A DNA stretch of 64,000 nt from Quadrisphaera sp. INWT6 (GCF_015390235.1 NZ_VUOH01000005.1:434001-498000), one strand, 5' to 3'; shown: positions 1-8,948, counted from the stretch's first letter. Numbers and translations are program-made. The notes: generated by a model not told the origin, from the letters alone.

Positions 1-1004
1 TGGGCGCCGGTGACGCGCTGACGTTCATCAGCGTGCTGCGCCTGGTGGGCGCCTGGTTCCCCGCGCGCCACGCGCCGGTGGTGACGCAGCTGACCGGTCT
101 GATGGGCCAGCTGGGCCAGGTCCTCTCGGCGGTGCCGCTGGTGGCGCTGCTGGCGGTGCGGGGGTGGACGACGGCGTTCGCGTCCGCCGCGGCGCTCGGC
201 GTGCTGGCGGCGGTGCTGGTCGCCCTCGTGGTGCGCGACGCCCCCGGGGTGCGCTCGCGCTCGGGGCCGCCGCTGAGCTGGTCGAAGGCGGGCAGCGACC
301 TGGTGCGGGCGTGGCGCCACCCCGGCACGCGGCTGGGGCTGTGGAGCCACTTCGTCACGCAGTTCCCCGGCACGGTGTTCGCGCTGATGTGGGGCTTCCC
401 GTTCCTGGAGCGGGGCGAGGGGGTCCCGCAGGCCACGGTCAGCGCGCTGTTCACCGCGTACGTGGTGGCCGGCCTCGTGGCCGGTCCCCTCCTGGGGGTG
501 CTGGTCTCGCGGCACCCGCTGCGGCGGTCGTGGCTGGTGCTGACCATCGTGGCGTTCAACGCGGCCGCGTGGACGGCGGTCATCGCCTGGCCGGGGCCGG
601 CGCCGCTGTGGCTGCTCGGGGTGCTGGTGCTCGCTCTGGCCAGCGGCGGACCGGGCTCGATGGTGGGCTTCGACTACGCCCGCACCTTCAACCCCGCCGA
701 CCGGCAGGGCACCGCGACCGGCATCGTCAACGTCGGCGGGTTCGTGGCGAGCCTGGTGGTGGTGCTGGCCGTCGGGGTGGTGCTCGACGCGACCGGGGGC
801 GACTACTCCCTCGACGACTTCCGCACCGCGTTCAGCGTCCAGTACGTCATCTGGGCGGTCGGCCTCGTCGGGGTGCTGGCCACCCGGCGGAAGGTCCGGG
901 CGCAGCTGGCCGCCGAGGGCGTGGTGGTGCCCCCGATCAGGGTGGCGCTGGCGCAGCGGTTCCCGCGCCGGGTGCGCTCCGACGAGGGCCGCCGCCGGCG
1001 CTGA
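1..1004 (+). CDS. MFS transporter, 3' part (start outside window)
   Basis: The reading frame is already open at the first bases (GAGDALTFISVLRLV) and runs to a TGA at 1002-1004, so the gene starts upstream of the window. The visible part has about eight hydrophobic segments separated by short basic loops (for example VSRHPLRRSW and ATRRKVRAQL), the layout of a major facilitator superfamily permease. GDAxxFIxxLRLV resembles the conserved TM4-TM5 region of bacterial MFS exporters. The substrate cannot be told from the sequence. It converges on the acetyltransferase gene with only 7 bases between the two stops. Confidence 0.85.
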   Translation, partial: GAGDALTFISVLRLVGAWFPARHAPVVTQLTGLMGQLGQVLSAVPLVALLAVRGWTTAFASAAALGVLAAVLVALVVRDAPGVRSRSGPPLSWSKAGSDLVRAWRHPGTRLGLWSHFVTQFPGTVFALMWGFPFLERGEGVPQATVSALFTAYVVAGLVAGPLLGVLVSRHPLRRSWLVLTIVAFNAAAWTAVIAWPGPAPLWLLGVLVLALASGGPGSMVGFDYARTFNPADRQGTATGIVNVGGFVASLVVVLAVGVVLDATGGDYSLDDFRTAFSVQYVIWAVGLVGVLATRRKVRAQLAAEGVVVPPIRVALAQRFPRRVRSDEGRRRR

Positions 1005-1011
1005 GCTCCGC

Positions 1012-1614
1012 TCAGGCGGGGGGCGGCGTCGCCTTCACCACGGGGATCATCCCGGTGGTGACCGGGTCCGGCGGGGCCAGGTCGCTCGGGCGGAGCCGGA
1101 ACGCGCGCAGGTGCAGGTCGTAGTACTTGTCGGTCTCGCCGACCCACTCCATGCCCAGGCGGCGCGCGATCCACTCGGCGCGCTCGTTGCCGGGGCGGAT
1201 GACGGCGAACACCTCGGCGGCGCCCTGCTCGAAGGCCCACGCGGCCAGGCCGCGCACGCCCTCGCTGGCGTAGCTGTGGCCCCAGTGCTCGGGGGCCAGC
1301 TGCCACGCGATCTCGAGGTCGGCGTCGTGCGGGGGCATCGTGCGCAGCACCAGGGCGCCGACCACGACGCCGTCGTCCTTGCGGGCGAGCGCCCACCGGC
1401 CGACGAACTGCTCGAGGTCGCCGTCCTGGCGGACCTGCTCGTGCTCCCACGCCTCGAAGAGCTCGAGCATCTCGGCCTCGTCGGCCACCGCCTCGGCGGC
1501 CGGGGCCAGCCAGCGGGCGACGCGGTCGTCGCCGAAGACGGCCAGCGCTGCGGCGACGTCGGAGGGCTCCCAGTCGCGGACGACGAGGCGCTCGGTGGTC
1601 ACGAGGGTGCTCAC
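1012..1614 (-). CDS. GNAT family N-acetyltransferase (RimJ/RimL-like)
   Basis: About 200 residues. The N-terminus TTERLVVRDWEPSD is the beta1 segment of RimJ/RimL-type GNATs. Acetyl-CoA-binding features follow: WQLAPEHWGHSYASEG (RGxGxG/A-like loop), then IRPGNERAEWIARRLGMEWVGE near the C-terminus, the usual beta5-alpha4 region. The acceptor is unknown; the family acetylates protein N-termini or small amines. I chose the GTG at 1614 over one at 1623 because a TACCGT -10 hexamer lies exactly 7 bases before it, implying a leaderless mRNA. The gene has its own promoter and is divergent from the lycopene cyclase gene. Confidence 0.85.
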   Translation of the reverse strand: MSTLVTTERLVVRDWEPSDVAAALAVFGDDRVARWLAPAAEAVADEAEMLELFEAWEHEQVRQDGDLEQFVGRWALARKDDGVVVGALVLRTMPPHDADLEIAWQLAPEHWGHSYASEGVRGLAAWAFEQGAAEVFAVIRPGNERAEWIARRLGMEWVGETDKYYDLHLRAFRLRPSDLAPPDPVTTGMIPVVKATPPPA

Positions 1615-1621
1615 GGGCGAC

Positions 1622-1627
1622 ACGGTA
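1622..1627 (-). promoter_or_regulatory. -10 element TACCGT for the GNAT gene
   Basis: On the minus strand TACCGT is followed by 7 bases and then the GTG at 1614. This matches the TAnnnT -10 consensus at leaderless distance. No -35 is obvious. Confidence 0.55.
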
Positions 1628-1685
1628 GCGCTCGTCCGGGACCCCTCCGCGTGACGATCGCCGGCCTGTGGGCGAGCATCGACGG

Positions 1686-2978
1686 GTGCGACGAGCGTCC
1701 CTCCCGGCAGACGCGGTGCTCCTGGGCTCCGGGGGAGCGGGGACGGCGGTGCTCCACCAGCTCGCGCTGGCCCTGGAGGGGCCCGGTGGTGCCGGCGGCC
1801 GTCGCAGCGCGCCGCTGCGCGTCGTCGTCGTCGACCCGCTCGACCGCCTGGTGGAGCGCCCGGCCGACCGCACCTGGTGCTCCTGGGTGGAGCGCGGCTC
1901 CGCCGCCGAGGCGTCGCTGGCCCCCGCGGTGCACCGCGCCTGGGACGCCGTGCACGTCGTCGCCCCCGGCGGCGCCGACCTCCCCCTCGACCTGGGGCGC
2001 CTGCGGTACGCGATGGTCCGCGGCGAGGACTACTACGCCCACGTCGCCGCGCTGGTCGACCGCGCCCGCGAGCGCGGGGCCCTGGAGGTCGAGCACCTGG
2101 CCGCGACGGCGGACGGGGTGCGGGAGGACGGCGCGGGCGCCGTCGTCACCACCGGGGCGGGTGAGGTGCGCGGGTCGCTGGTGCTCGACTCCCGTCCGGC
2201 GCCGCCGGTGCGGGCGGCGACAAGCTCCCTGGTGCAGCACTTCCTCGGGGAGCGGGTGAGGGTCCCGGCGGCCGGCGTCGACCCGGACCGCGCGGTGCTC
2301 ATGGACTTCTCGGTGCCGCAGCCTCCGACGGGCCTGGCCTTCGGCTACTGCCTGCCCACCGACGCCTCCACCGCCCTCGTGGAGCACACCGCGTTCGTGC
2401 CCGAGCTGCTCGACGGTGCGACCCAGGCCGCCGAGCTGGCCACCTACCGCCAGCGGGCGCTGGGGACCTCCGCCGGGACCGTCGAGCACTCCGAGACCGG
2501 TGCCATCCCCATGACCGACGCGGTGTTCTCCCGCCGCGCCTCCCCGCCGCCGGGTCTGGTCCGCAGCCGCGTGCTGCGGCTGGGCACGGCGGGTGGCGCG
2601 GTGCGCCCCTCCACCGGGTACGCGTTCTCCGCGATGCAGCGCGACGCCCGCGCCCTGGCCGAGCAGCTGGTCGGCGGGGTCGCGGGCGACCGGGTCGACC
2701 TGCCGCGCCCCTACCCCCGCCGCCACGCCTGGATGGACGCCCTCGTGCTGCGCGGCCTGCTGGCCGGTGGCGAGCGGGGCGGTCTCGACGGGCCCGACTT
2801 CTTCGTCCGGCTCTTCCGCCGCAACCCGCCGGAGCGGGTGCTGCGCTTCCTCGACGGGGTCACGAGCCCCGCCGAGGAGCTGGCGCTGATGGCCACCTCC
2901 CCGCGGGGCACCATGCTGCGCACGGCCGCCGCCGACGCCCGCTCCCGCGCTGCGCGGCTGGGGGGGACCTCCCGGTGA
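1686..2978 (+). CDS. crtY: Lycopene beta-cyclase (CrtY/CrtL family flavoprotein)
   Basis: FAD-dependent cyclisation of lycopene ends in carotenoid synthesis. The N-terminus has a dinucleotide-binding segment (ADAVLLGSGGAGTAVLHQLA). Family hallmarks follow in order: DRTWCSW, LRYAMVRGEDYY, LVQHFLGERVRVP, VLMDFSVPQP, FGYCLPTDASTALVEHTAF, GAIPMTD and RLGTAGGAVRPSTGYAF, which are typical of CrtY/CrtL-type cyclases. The length (about 430 aa) is slightly above the family norm. The start is uncertain: GTG 1686 places the FAD motif close to the N-terminus and has GAGCAT 6 bases upstream; GTG 1668 would add six residues. No other carotenoid gene is adjacent, so it may serve a pathway encoded elsewhere. 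It overlaps the PAP2 gene by 4 bases. Confidence 0.88.
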   Translation: MRRASLPADAVLLGSGGAGTAVLHQLALALEGPGGAGGRRSAPLRVVVVDPLDRLVERPADRTWCSWVERGSAAEASLAPAVHRAWDAVHVVAPGGADLPLDLGRLRYAMVRGEDYYAHVAALVDRARERGALEVEHLAATADGVREDGAGAVVTTGAGEVRGSLVLDSRPAPPVRAATSSLVQHFLGERVRVPAAGVDPDRAVLMDFSVPQPPTGLAFGYCLPTDASTALVEHTAFVPELLDGATQAAELATYRQRALGTSAGTVEHSETGAIPMTDAVFSRRASPPPGLVRSRVLRLGTAGGAVRPSTGYAFSAMQRDARALAEQLVGGVAGDRVDLPRPYPRRHAWMDALVLRGLLAGGERGGLDGPDFFVRLFRRNPPERVLRFLDGVTSPAEELALMATSPRGTMLRTAAADARSRAARLGGTSR

Positions 2979-3631
2979 GCCACCGGGCGCGGCGGCTCCT
3001 GCTCGTCGCCGCGGGCGTGCTGGCGGCCCTGGCCGTCGCGGTCTGGGCCGACGCGACGCACGACGGGCTGCTGGCCCGGCTCGACGCTCCCGCGAAGGCC
3101 GCGGGTGAGGCGCTGCGCTCCCCCGGCCTGACACCGGTGGTGCACGCGGTCTCCGACCTCGGCACCACGCCCTACCGGGCGGTGCTGGCGGCGGCGGTGG
3201 CCGTGCCCCTGGCGCTGCGCTGGCGCTCGTGGCGGCCGGCGGTCTACGGCCTCCTGGTGGTCGGCCTCTCGCCGGCCGTCAGCGCCAGCGCCAAGCGCCT
3301 CGTGGACCGGCCGCGGCCTCCCGCGACCGACGCCCTCGAGGCCCCGCTCGACCCGTCCTTCCCCAGCGGCCACGCCACCGCGTCGGCGTCGCTGGCCACC
3401 GCGCTCGCCGTCCTGGCGGTCCTCGCCCTGCGCAGCGCCTCGGCCCGGGTGCTCGCCGTCGGTGCGGCGGGGGCGTTCGCGCTGGCGGTGGGGCTCACGC
3501 GCGTCTACCTGGGGGCGCACTGGCTGACCGACGTCCTCGCGGGCTGGTGCACCGGCGCCGCCCTCGCCCTGCTGCTGGCGGCTCTGGTCAGACCCGCCCG
3601 CCCGTCCGCGGCCACCGGGGCGCGGGGATGA
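2975..3631 (+). CDS. PAP2 superfamily membrane phosphatase
   Basis: 218 residues with about five or six membrane segments. The three PAP2 signature blocks are visible: KRLVDRPRP (about residue 109), PSFPSGHATA (about 128) and TRVYLGAHWLTDVLAG (about 173), carrying the Lys/Arg, Ser-Gly-His and Arg/His catalytic residues. Such enzymes dephosphorylate lipid phosphates (phosphatidic acid, undecaprenyl or other prenyl diphosphates). The GTG start overlaps the lycopene cyclase stop and its own stop overlaps the next ATG, so the three genes are translationally coupled. A link to prenyl-diphosphate metabolism next to crtY is possible but only inferred. Confidence 0.9.
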   Translation: MSHRARRLLLVAAGVLAALAVAVWADATHDGLLARLDAPAKAAGEALRSPGLTPVVHAVSDLGTTPYRAVLAAAVAVPLALRWRSWRPAVYGLLVVGLSPAVSASAKRLVDRPRPPATDALEAPLDPSFPSGHATASASLATALAVLAVLALRSASARVLAVGAAGAFALAVGLTRVYLGAHWLTDVLAGWCTGAALALLLAALVRPARPSAATGARG

Positions 3632-5415
3632 GCTCCGCGGCGCCGACGAGCGGTCGGGTGGGCCTGCGGACCCTGCTGCCGCACCTGCGGGCACACCGCG
3701 GCCCCCTGCTGGGGGCGGCTGGCCTGTCGCTCGTCGGAGCCGCCGCGTCGCTGGCGCAGCCCCTGCTCGTCGGCCGGGTCATCACCACCGTCGAGGGCTC
3801 CCGGCCCGCGGGCGGCGCCGTCGTGGCCGTCGTCGTCGTGCTCGTGGCGGCCTCGCTGCTGGGGGCGGCGCAGCAGTACCTCCTGCAGCGCACCGCCGAG
3901 GGCGTGGTGCTCAGCACCCGCCGCCGGCTGGTCGACCGGCTGCTGCGCCTGCCCGTCGCCGAGATCGACGCCCGCCGCACCGGCGACCTCATCTCCCGCG
4001 TCGGCGCCGACACCACCCTGCTGCGGGCCGTGGTGACCTCCGGCCTGGTCGAGGTGGCCTCCTCGGTGGTCGTGGCCGTCGGTGCGGTGGTCGCGATGGC
4101 GCTGGTCGACCCCGTGCTCCTGCTCGTCACCCTCGCCGCCGTCTCGGTCGGGATGGTCGCCGGGGTCTCGGTGGGCCGCCGGCTGCGCGCCCTGGCCCGC
4201 GCCTCCCAGGAGCGCGTCGGCGCGATGACCGCCGCCGTCGAGCGGGCGCTCGGGGCGGTGCGGACCCTGCGCGCCTCCGGGGCCACCGACCGCGAGGTCG
4301 AGGCCGTCGGCGCCGCCGCCGCCCAGGCCTACGACGCCGGCGTCCGCGCCGCCCGGGTGCAGGCCCTCATCACCCCGCTGGTCGGCGTCTCGGTGCAGGG
4401 GGCCTTCGTGGCCGTCCTCGGCGTCGGCGGGTACCGCGTGGCCAGCGGCGCCCTCGGGGTCGCCGAGCTGGTGGCGTTCATCCTCTACCTGTTCCTGCTG
4501 GTCATGCCCCTGGGGCAGCTGCTCGGCGCCTACTCCCAGCTGCAGCTCGGGCTGGGGGCCCTCGAGCGGGTCGAAGAGGTGCTGGCCCTCGACCCCGAGG
4601 ACCCGGCACCCCGCCCCACCGCGGCCGCCACCCGGCCCGGCGATCCCCTCGCCCGGCGACCGGACGCCCCCCTGCTCGCCCTCGACGCCGTCTCCTTCGC
4701 CCACCGCGGCAGCGACCGCCTCGTGCTCGACGGCGTCTCGTTCAGCGTCCCCCGCGGCACGCGCACGGCCCTGGTCGGCCCTTCCGGCGCCGGCAAGTCG
4801 ACGCTGCTCGGGCTGCTGGAGCGCTTCGACGACCCGACCTCCGGCAGCATCCGCCTCGACGGCACCGACCTGCGCGACCTGCCCCGCGCCGCACTGCGCG
4901 CCCGGCTGGGCTACGTCGAGCAGGAGGCGCCCGTGCTCGCCGGGACGCTGCGCGAGAACCTCCTGCTGGCCGCACCGGGCGCCACCGAGGCGGAGGTCGC
5001 CGAGGTGCTCGCCGCCGTCGGGCTGACCGCGCTCGCCACCCGCTCGCCCCTCGGCCTGGAGGCGCAGGTCGGGGAGGCCGGCGTGATGCTCTCCGGCGGC
5101 GAGCGCCAGCGCCTGGCCATCTGCCGGTCCCTCCTGGCCCGCCCCGAGCTGCTGCTCCTCGACGAGCCCACCGCCAGCCTCGACGCCCGCAACGAGGCCG
5201 CGCTCGCCGAGGCGCTCGCCGCCGTCCAGCGCCACGGCGGGGGGACGGCGCTCGTCGTCGTCGCCCACCGGCTCTCCACCGTGGTGGACGCCGACCAGAT
5301 CGTGGTGCTCGACGGTGGTCGCGTGGTCGGCGCCGGACGCCACGAGGAGCTGCTCGAGACCGCGCCGCTGTACCGCGAGCTCGCGGCGACCCAGCTGCTC
5401 GTGCCCCGTCCGTGA
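3628..5415 (+). CDS. ABC transporter, fused permease and ATPase (exporter type)
   Basis: 595-residue half-transporter. The N-terminal half is an ABC_membrane domain with about six helices (for example PLLGAAGLSLVGAAASL and AVVVVLVAASLLGAAQQYLLQ). The C-terminal nucleotide-binding domain shows Walker A GPSGAGKST, Q-loop YVEQEAPV, signature LSGGERQRLAI, Walker B LLLLDEPTAS and H-loop VVAHRLST. It should work as a homodimer or with another half. The ATG overlaps the PAP2 stop (ATGA). Context (cyclase, lipid phosphatase, exporter) is compatible with lipid or drug export; the substrate is unknown. Confidence 0.92.
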   Translation: MSSAAPTSGRVGLRTLLPHLRAHRGPLLGAAGLSLVGAAASLAQPLLVGRVITTVEGSRPAGGAVVAVVVVLVAASLLGAAQQYLLQRTAEGVVLSTRRRLVDRLLRLPVAEIDARRTGDLISRVGADTTLLRAVVTSGLVEVASSVVVAVGAVVAMALVDPVLLLVTLAAVSVGMVAGVSVGRRLRALARASQERVGAMTAAVERALGAVRTLRASGATDREVEAVGAAAAQAYDAGVRAARVQALITPLVGVSVQGAFVAVLGVGGYRVASGALGVAELVAFILYLFLLVMPLGQLLGAYSQLQLGLGALERVEEVLALDPEDPAPRPTAAATRPGDPLARRPDAPLLALDAVSFAHRGSDRLVLDGVSFSVPRGTRTALVGPSGAGKSTLLGLLERFDDPTSGSIRLDGTDLRDLPRAALRARLGYVEQEAPVLAGTLRENLLLAAPGATEAEVAEVLAAVGLTALATRSPLGLEAQVGEAGVMLSGGERQRLAICRSLLARPELLLLDEPTASLDARNEAALAEALAAVQRHGGGTALVVVAHRLSTVVDADQIVVLDGGRVVGAGRHEELLETAPLYRELAATQLLVPRP

Positions 5416-5460
5416 GCTGCTCGTGAGGCGGGAGCGTGAGGGCCGGGGCAGGCTCGTGCG

Positions 5461-6249
5461 GTGAGCACCGTTCCCGGCGACGACAGGTTCGCCACCCCGA
5501 GCGCCGACACCTCCCGCGACGCCGCGCGCGAGGGGGGCGACGCCCTCGACGGCGCCGAGCCCCCGCTGCGCGTGGTGCTCCTCGACGTCAACGGGACGCT
5601 GACCGACACCTCCCAGCTGGCCGGGGCGTTCGAGGCCGTCGGTGCCCCCGGCCACCTCGCGCAGACCTGGTTCACCGGGGTGCTCCGCGACGGCTTCGCC
5701 CTCGCGCTGCACGGCGACGCCCAGCGCTTCACCGACGTCGGCCTCGCCGGCGCCCGCTCGGTGCTCCACCACGCGGGCCTGCCCGCGGAGCGGCTGGAGG
5801 AGGCCGCGCTCGCCGTCGTCGAGGCGGTGGGCGAGCTGCCGCTGCACCCCGACGTGCTCCCCGGCCTGCAGGCCCTGCGCGAGCGCGGTCTGCGGCTCGT
5901 GCCGCTGTCGCAGGGCGCGGCCGGCACCACCGACCGCCTGCTGGCCGCCGGCGGCGCCGGTGACCTGGTGGAGGGGGCGCTGTCGGTGGCCGACGCCCCC
6001 GGCGGCCTGTGGAAGCCCGCGCCCAGCACCTACGCCTGGGCGCTCGACCAGGCCGGGGTGACCCCGCAGGAGGCGCTCCTCGTGGCCGCCCACCCCTGGG
6101 ACGTCGACGGGGCCGCCCGCGCCGGGCTGACCACGGCCTGGGTCGACAGGCCGGGCCGGGCCGGGGCGCTCGGGCCGCACCCGGCGGTCATGACCGAGCC
6201 CGACCTCGCGGTCCCCGGTATCGACGCCCTGGCGGACCTCCTGCGCTGA
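5461..6249 (+). CDS. HAD-superfamily hydrolase, haloacid dehalogenase type II-like
   Basis: 262 residues. Motif I is VVLLDVNGTLTD (about residue 40), with Asp as the nucleophile; Asn at the second motif position resembles L-2-haloacid dehalogenases more than phosphatases. Motif II is a Ser in VPLSQGAAGTT, motif III a Lys in GLWKPAPSTYAWAL, and the motif IV region is LLVAAHPWDVDGAARAGLTTAWVDR, the HPWDxxGAxxAG signature of type II dehalogenases. The first 30 residues are non-conserved and acidic. A GTG start with CAGGCT 6 bases upstream suggests its own leaderless promoter. The true substrate is unknown. Confidence 0.85.
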   Translation: MSTVPGDDRFATPSADTSRDAAREGGDALDGAEPPLRVVLLDVNGTLTDTSQLAGAFEAVGAPGHLAQTWFTGVLRDGFALALHGDAQRFTDVGLAGARSVLHHAGLPAERLEEAALAVVEAVGELPLHPDVLPGLQALRERGLRLVPLSQGAAGTTDRLLAAGGAGDLVEGALSVADAPGGLWKPAPSTYAWALDQAGVTPQEALLVAAHPWDVDGAARAGLTTAWVDRPGRAGALGPHPAVMTEPDLAVPGIDALADLLR

Positions 6250-6275
6250 GCCGCCCGCCGTCGGTCGGCTCGTCG

Positions 6276-7145
6276 TCAGCGCAGGCCCAGCGCCCCTCCG
6301 AGGTACTGGTAGCCCACGAACGCGACGACGTCGAGCAGGGTGTGCGCCACCACGAGGGGCATCACGCGCCGGGTGCGCCAGTAGACGAGGGCGAAGACGA
6401 CGCCCATGACCAGGTTGCCGAAGCCCGGGCCGTAGCCCTGGTACAGGTGGTAGCTGCCGCGCAGCAGGGAGCTGGCGGCCACCACCCACACCACGGTCCA
6501 CGCCGAGGGGGACAGCCGGCCCAGCCAGCGGGGGCGCCGCAGCCCCAGGCGCGGCAGCCTGTCGAGCAGGTAGGCGACGACCACGACCTCCTCCAGCACC
6601 GCGTTCTGCAGCGCGGAGAGGACGAGCACGGGGACGGTCCACCACAGGGTGTTCAGCGCCGACGCCTGGATGTCGGCCGTGAACCCGAGCTGGCGCCCCA
6701 GCCAGTACAGCCCGAGGCCGGGGATCCCGATGACGGCGGCCAGGCCGACGCCCTGCAGCAGGTCGCGGCCCGGACGCCGCAGGTCGAACCCGATCCGTCG
6801 GCAGGTGCGCCCCAGCGCCGGGAGCAGCGGCCCGCGGCCCGACGTGCCACCGGCCAGCAGGAACAGGCACAGCGCCACCGGCACCAGCGCGAAGCCGATG
6901 CCCAGCAGCTGGTAGGTGAGGTCGAGGTAGGGGCGCTGGCTGCGCGAGGGGTTGAGCGTCGCGGTGCCGGCGGCCACGCCGCCGGCCGCCGTCGCCAGCG
7001 CGACGAGCTGGACGACGGCGTAGACGCCGGAGCGCCCCAGCGACAGCGCCGCCACCAGCAGCACCTCGGCGGCCACGCGGCCGCGGGCGAGCTCCTGCTC
7101 GGGCTGCTCGTGCTGGCCCTCGTGGGCGGGCTCCACCTGCGTCAC
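6276..7145 (-). CDS. CPBP family intramembrane metalloprotease
   Basis: 289 residues, about eight hydrophobic segments. CPBP (Abi/CAAX-protease-like) motifs are present: the paired glutamates in AVLEEVVVVAYLLDRL, then SSLLRGSYHLYQGYGPGFGNLVMGVVFALVYWRT and the C-terminal MPLVVAHTLLDVVAFVGY with the catalytic His. The usual EExxxR motif reads EEVVVVAYLLDR here, so the Arg is displaced. The start was set at GTG 7145, where the acidic cytosolic N-terminus TQVEPAHEGQHEQPEQE begins; GACACT lies 7 bases upstream. Family members process membrane-bound substrates; the target here is unknown. Confidence 0.85.
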   Translation of the reverse strand: MTQVEPAHEGQHEQPEQELARGRVAAEVLLVAALSLGRSGVYAVVQLVALATAAGGVAAGTATLNPSRSQRPYLDLTYQLLGIGFALVPVALCLFLLAGGTSGRGPLLPALGRTCRRIGFDLRRPGRDLLQGVGLAAVIGIPGLGLYWLGRQLGFTADIQASALNTLWWTVPVLVLSALQNAVLEEVVVVAYLLDRLPRLGLRRPRWLGRLSPSAWTVVWVVAASSLLRGSYHLYQGYGPGFGNLVMGVVFALVYWRTRRVMPLVVAHTLLDVVAFVGYQYLGGALGLR

Positions 7146-7216
7146 GCGGCCCAGTGTCCGAGCGCGGGCTGGGCGTCCGCTGTGAGGGGGCGTCCCGACC
7201 GCTGGGGTGGAGCCGG

Positions 7217-8620
7217 TCAGCGGTGGACGGCGTCCGCGGCGTCGCCGCGCGCGGTCTCCGTCGCGGCGTCGTGGGCGCCGCCGCCGTGCCCGTCGTCGAG
7301 CATCGTCGCCTCGTCGAAGGGCCGCCGGCCCGCCAGCACCTCGGTGACGCGCTCCCGGTCGAGCTGGCGCGTCCAGTGGCCCACGAGCAGCGTCGCGACG
7401 GCGTTGCCGGAGAAGTTGGTGACCGCGCGGGCCTCCGACATGAACCTGTCGATGCCGACGATGAGGCCCACCCCGCCCACGAGCTCGGGGCGGTGGCTCT
7501 GCAGGCCCGCCGCGAGGGTGGCCAGGCCCGCCCCGGTGACCCCGGCCGCGCCCTTGGAGGCGATGATCATGAAGACCAGGAGGCTGACCTGCTCGGGGAG
7601 GCTCAGCGGCTGGCCGGTGGCCTCGGCGATGAAGATCGAGGCCATCGTCAGGTAGATCGCGGTGCCGTCGAGGTTGAACGAGTACCCCGTCGGCACGACG
7701 ATCCCGACCACCGGCCGGGCCACCCCGAGGTGCTCCATCTTGGCGATCAGGCGCGGCAGCGCGGTCTCCGACGACGACGTCGAAACGATCAGCAGGATCT
7801 CGCGCCCCAGGTACCTGAGCAGGCTGAAGACGCTCACCCCCGTCACCAGGCGCAGGATCGTGCCCAGGACGCCGAAGACGAAGATCGCGCAGGTCGCGTA
7901 GAAGGCCAGCATGATCCGCAGCAGGCCCAGCAGGGCGTCCCACCCGGTCTCGGCCACCACGCCGGCGATCGCCCCGAAGGCCCCGATCGGCGCCACCCAC
8001 ATGATCATGGCCAGCACCTTGAAGACGACCTTCTGGAACGTGCCGATGCCCCGCAGCGCCGCCTCGGCCGTGCTGCCGCCGAGCGACTGGATGGCGAAGC
8101 CCACCAGCAGCGCCACGAAGAGCGTCGACAGCACCTGCTCCTGCACCAGCGGCGAGATCAGCGTGGTCGGGATGAGGTTGAGGAGGAACCCGCCCTCCTC
8201 CGCCTCCCCGGCGGGCGGCTCGTACGTGCCCCGCACCTGCAGCCCGTCGCCGGGGTGCACGAAGTTGCCCACCACCAGGCCGATGGCGAGGGCGAACGTC
8301 GACATCGCCACGAAGTAGACGAGCGCCAGCACGCCCACCTTGCCGACCGTGGCGGCGGCGCGCACCGAGCCGATGCCCAGCACGATGGTGCAGAAGATGA
8401 CCGGCGAGATCATCATCGTGATCAGCCGGACGAAGGCCTCGCCGAGCACGGACAGCGACGCACCGGCGTCGGGGAAGAGACCGCCGACGAGCGCCCCGAG
8501 CACCACCGCCGCGATGACGGCGGTGTAGAGCCAGTGCGACCTGTCGCGGTGCCGGCGACCGCCCGTGGTGCTGGCCGTGGCGGAGGAGCCCTGCCCGGAG
8601 GCGGCGGTCGGCGTCGACAC
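7217..8620 (-). CDS. dctA: Dicarboxylate/amino acid:cation symporter (DctA type, DAACS)
   Basis: About 467 residues. The sequence follows the DAACS fold: HWLYTAVIAAVVLGALVGGLFP (TM1), VRLITMMISPVIFCTIVLGI, the serine-rich hairpin STSSSETALPRLIAKMEHLGV (HP1), VPTGYSFNLDGTAIY (TM7 motif), and KGAAGVTGAGLATLAAGL (HP2), then VGIDRFMSEARAVTNFSGNAVATLLV. This combination is closest to C4-dicarboxylate carriers (DctA) taking up succinate, fumarate or malate with protons or sodium; aspartate/glutamate carriers are the alternative. GTG 8620 is preceded at 7 bases by TAGCGT. The unusually polar tails at both ends are not conserved in the family. Confidence 0.9.
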   Translation of the reverse strand: MSTPTAASGQGSSATASTTGGRRHRDRSHWLYTAVIAAVVLGALVGGLFPDAGASLSVLGEAFVRLITMMISPVIFCTIVLGIGSVRAAATVGKVGVLALVYFVAMSTFALAIGLVVGNFVHPGDGLQVRGTYEPPAGEAEEGGFLLNLIPTTLISPLVQEQVLSTLFVALLVGFAIQSLGGSTAEAALRGIGTFQKVVFKVLAMIMWVAPIGAFGAIAGVVAETGWDALLGLLRIMLAFYATCAIFVFGVLGTILRLVTGVSVFSLLRYLGREILLIVSTSSSETALPRLIAKMEHLGVARPVVGIVVPTGYSFNLDGTAIYLTMASIFIAEATGQPLSLPEQVSLLVFMIIASKGAAGVTGAGLATLAAGLQSHRPELVGGVGLIVGIDRFMSEARAVTNFSGNAVATLLVGHWTRQLDRERVTEVLAGRRPFDEATMLDDGHGGGAHDAATETARGDAADAVHR

Positions 8621-8625
8621 CCGAC

Positions 8626-8631
8626 GGACGC
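8626..8631 (-). promoter_or_regulatory. -10 element TAGCGT for dctA
   Basis: TAGCGT on the minus strand, 7 bases before the GTG at 8620. It matches the TAnnnT consensus at leaderless spacing and decides the start. Confidence 0.55.
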
Positions 8632-8712
8632 TAGACCCGGGTGGTCGCGCCCGCCCGTCGTGACCGCGACCACGTCCGCGATCGGCGGTCGGGAGCACGC
8701 CGGCCGCGGACG

Positions 8713-8718
8713 TACCGT
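8713..8718 (+). promoter_or_regulatory. -10 element TACCGT for the 62-aa membrane protein gene
   Basis: TACCGT, six bases, then GTG at 8725. It supports the short gene being real and transcribed without a leader. Confidence 0.55.
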
Positions 8719-8724
8719 GGAGAG

Positions 8725-8913
8725 GTGAGCTCGGGCATCGTCGGGGTCGTCCTCTGGGGGACGATCATCCTCATCGGCTTCTTCATCGCGATGGTCGCGC
8801 ACGCCATGCGCAGCGCGCGGCGCGAGGGCCCGCGCGAGACCATCCGCGAGCCCGTGCTCAAGGGCTGGGACCAGACCACCCCGCCCGACGCCGAGCGCCC
8901 CCCGCGCCGCTGA
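8725..8913 (+). CDS. Small single-pass membrane protein, unknown function
   Basis: 62 residues. One hydrophobic helix near the N-terminus (GIVGVVLWGTIILIGFFIAMVAHAM) is followed by a basic and then polar tail ending TTPPDAERPPRR. I do not recognise the family. The start is the GTG placed 6 bases after a TACCGT hexamer. It is divergent from dctA and lies 35 bases before the aldo/keto reductase gene, which may have its own signal. Confidence 0.6.
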   Translation: MSSGIVGVVLWGTIILIGFFIAMVAHAMRSARREGPRETIREPVLKGWDQTTPPDAERPPRR

Positions 8914-8948
8914 CGCATCCCGGGGCCGGGTGCGGGTAGGAGCCGCTC

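Noticed and set aside
5461-6249. Phosphatase of the Cof or PGP type
   Set aside because: Second motif I residue is Asn and the C-terminal HPWDxxGA motif fits haloacid dehalogenase type II instead.
3505-6870. 1121-codon open frame on the minus strand
   Set aside because: It is antisense to the ABC transporter and HAD genes and has low-complexity Gly/Arg/Ala/His composition, as expected of a shadow frame in GC-rich DNA.
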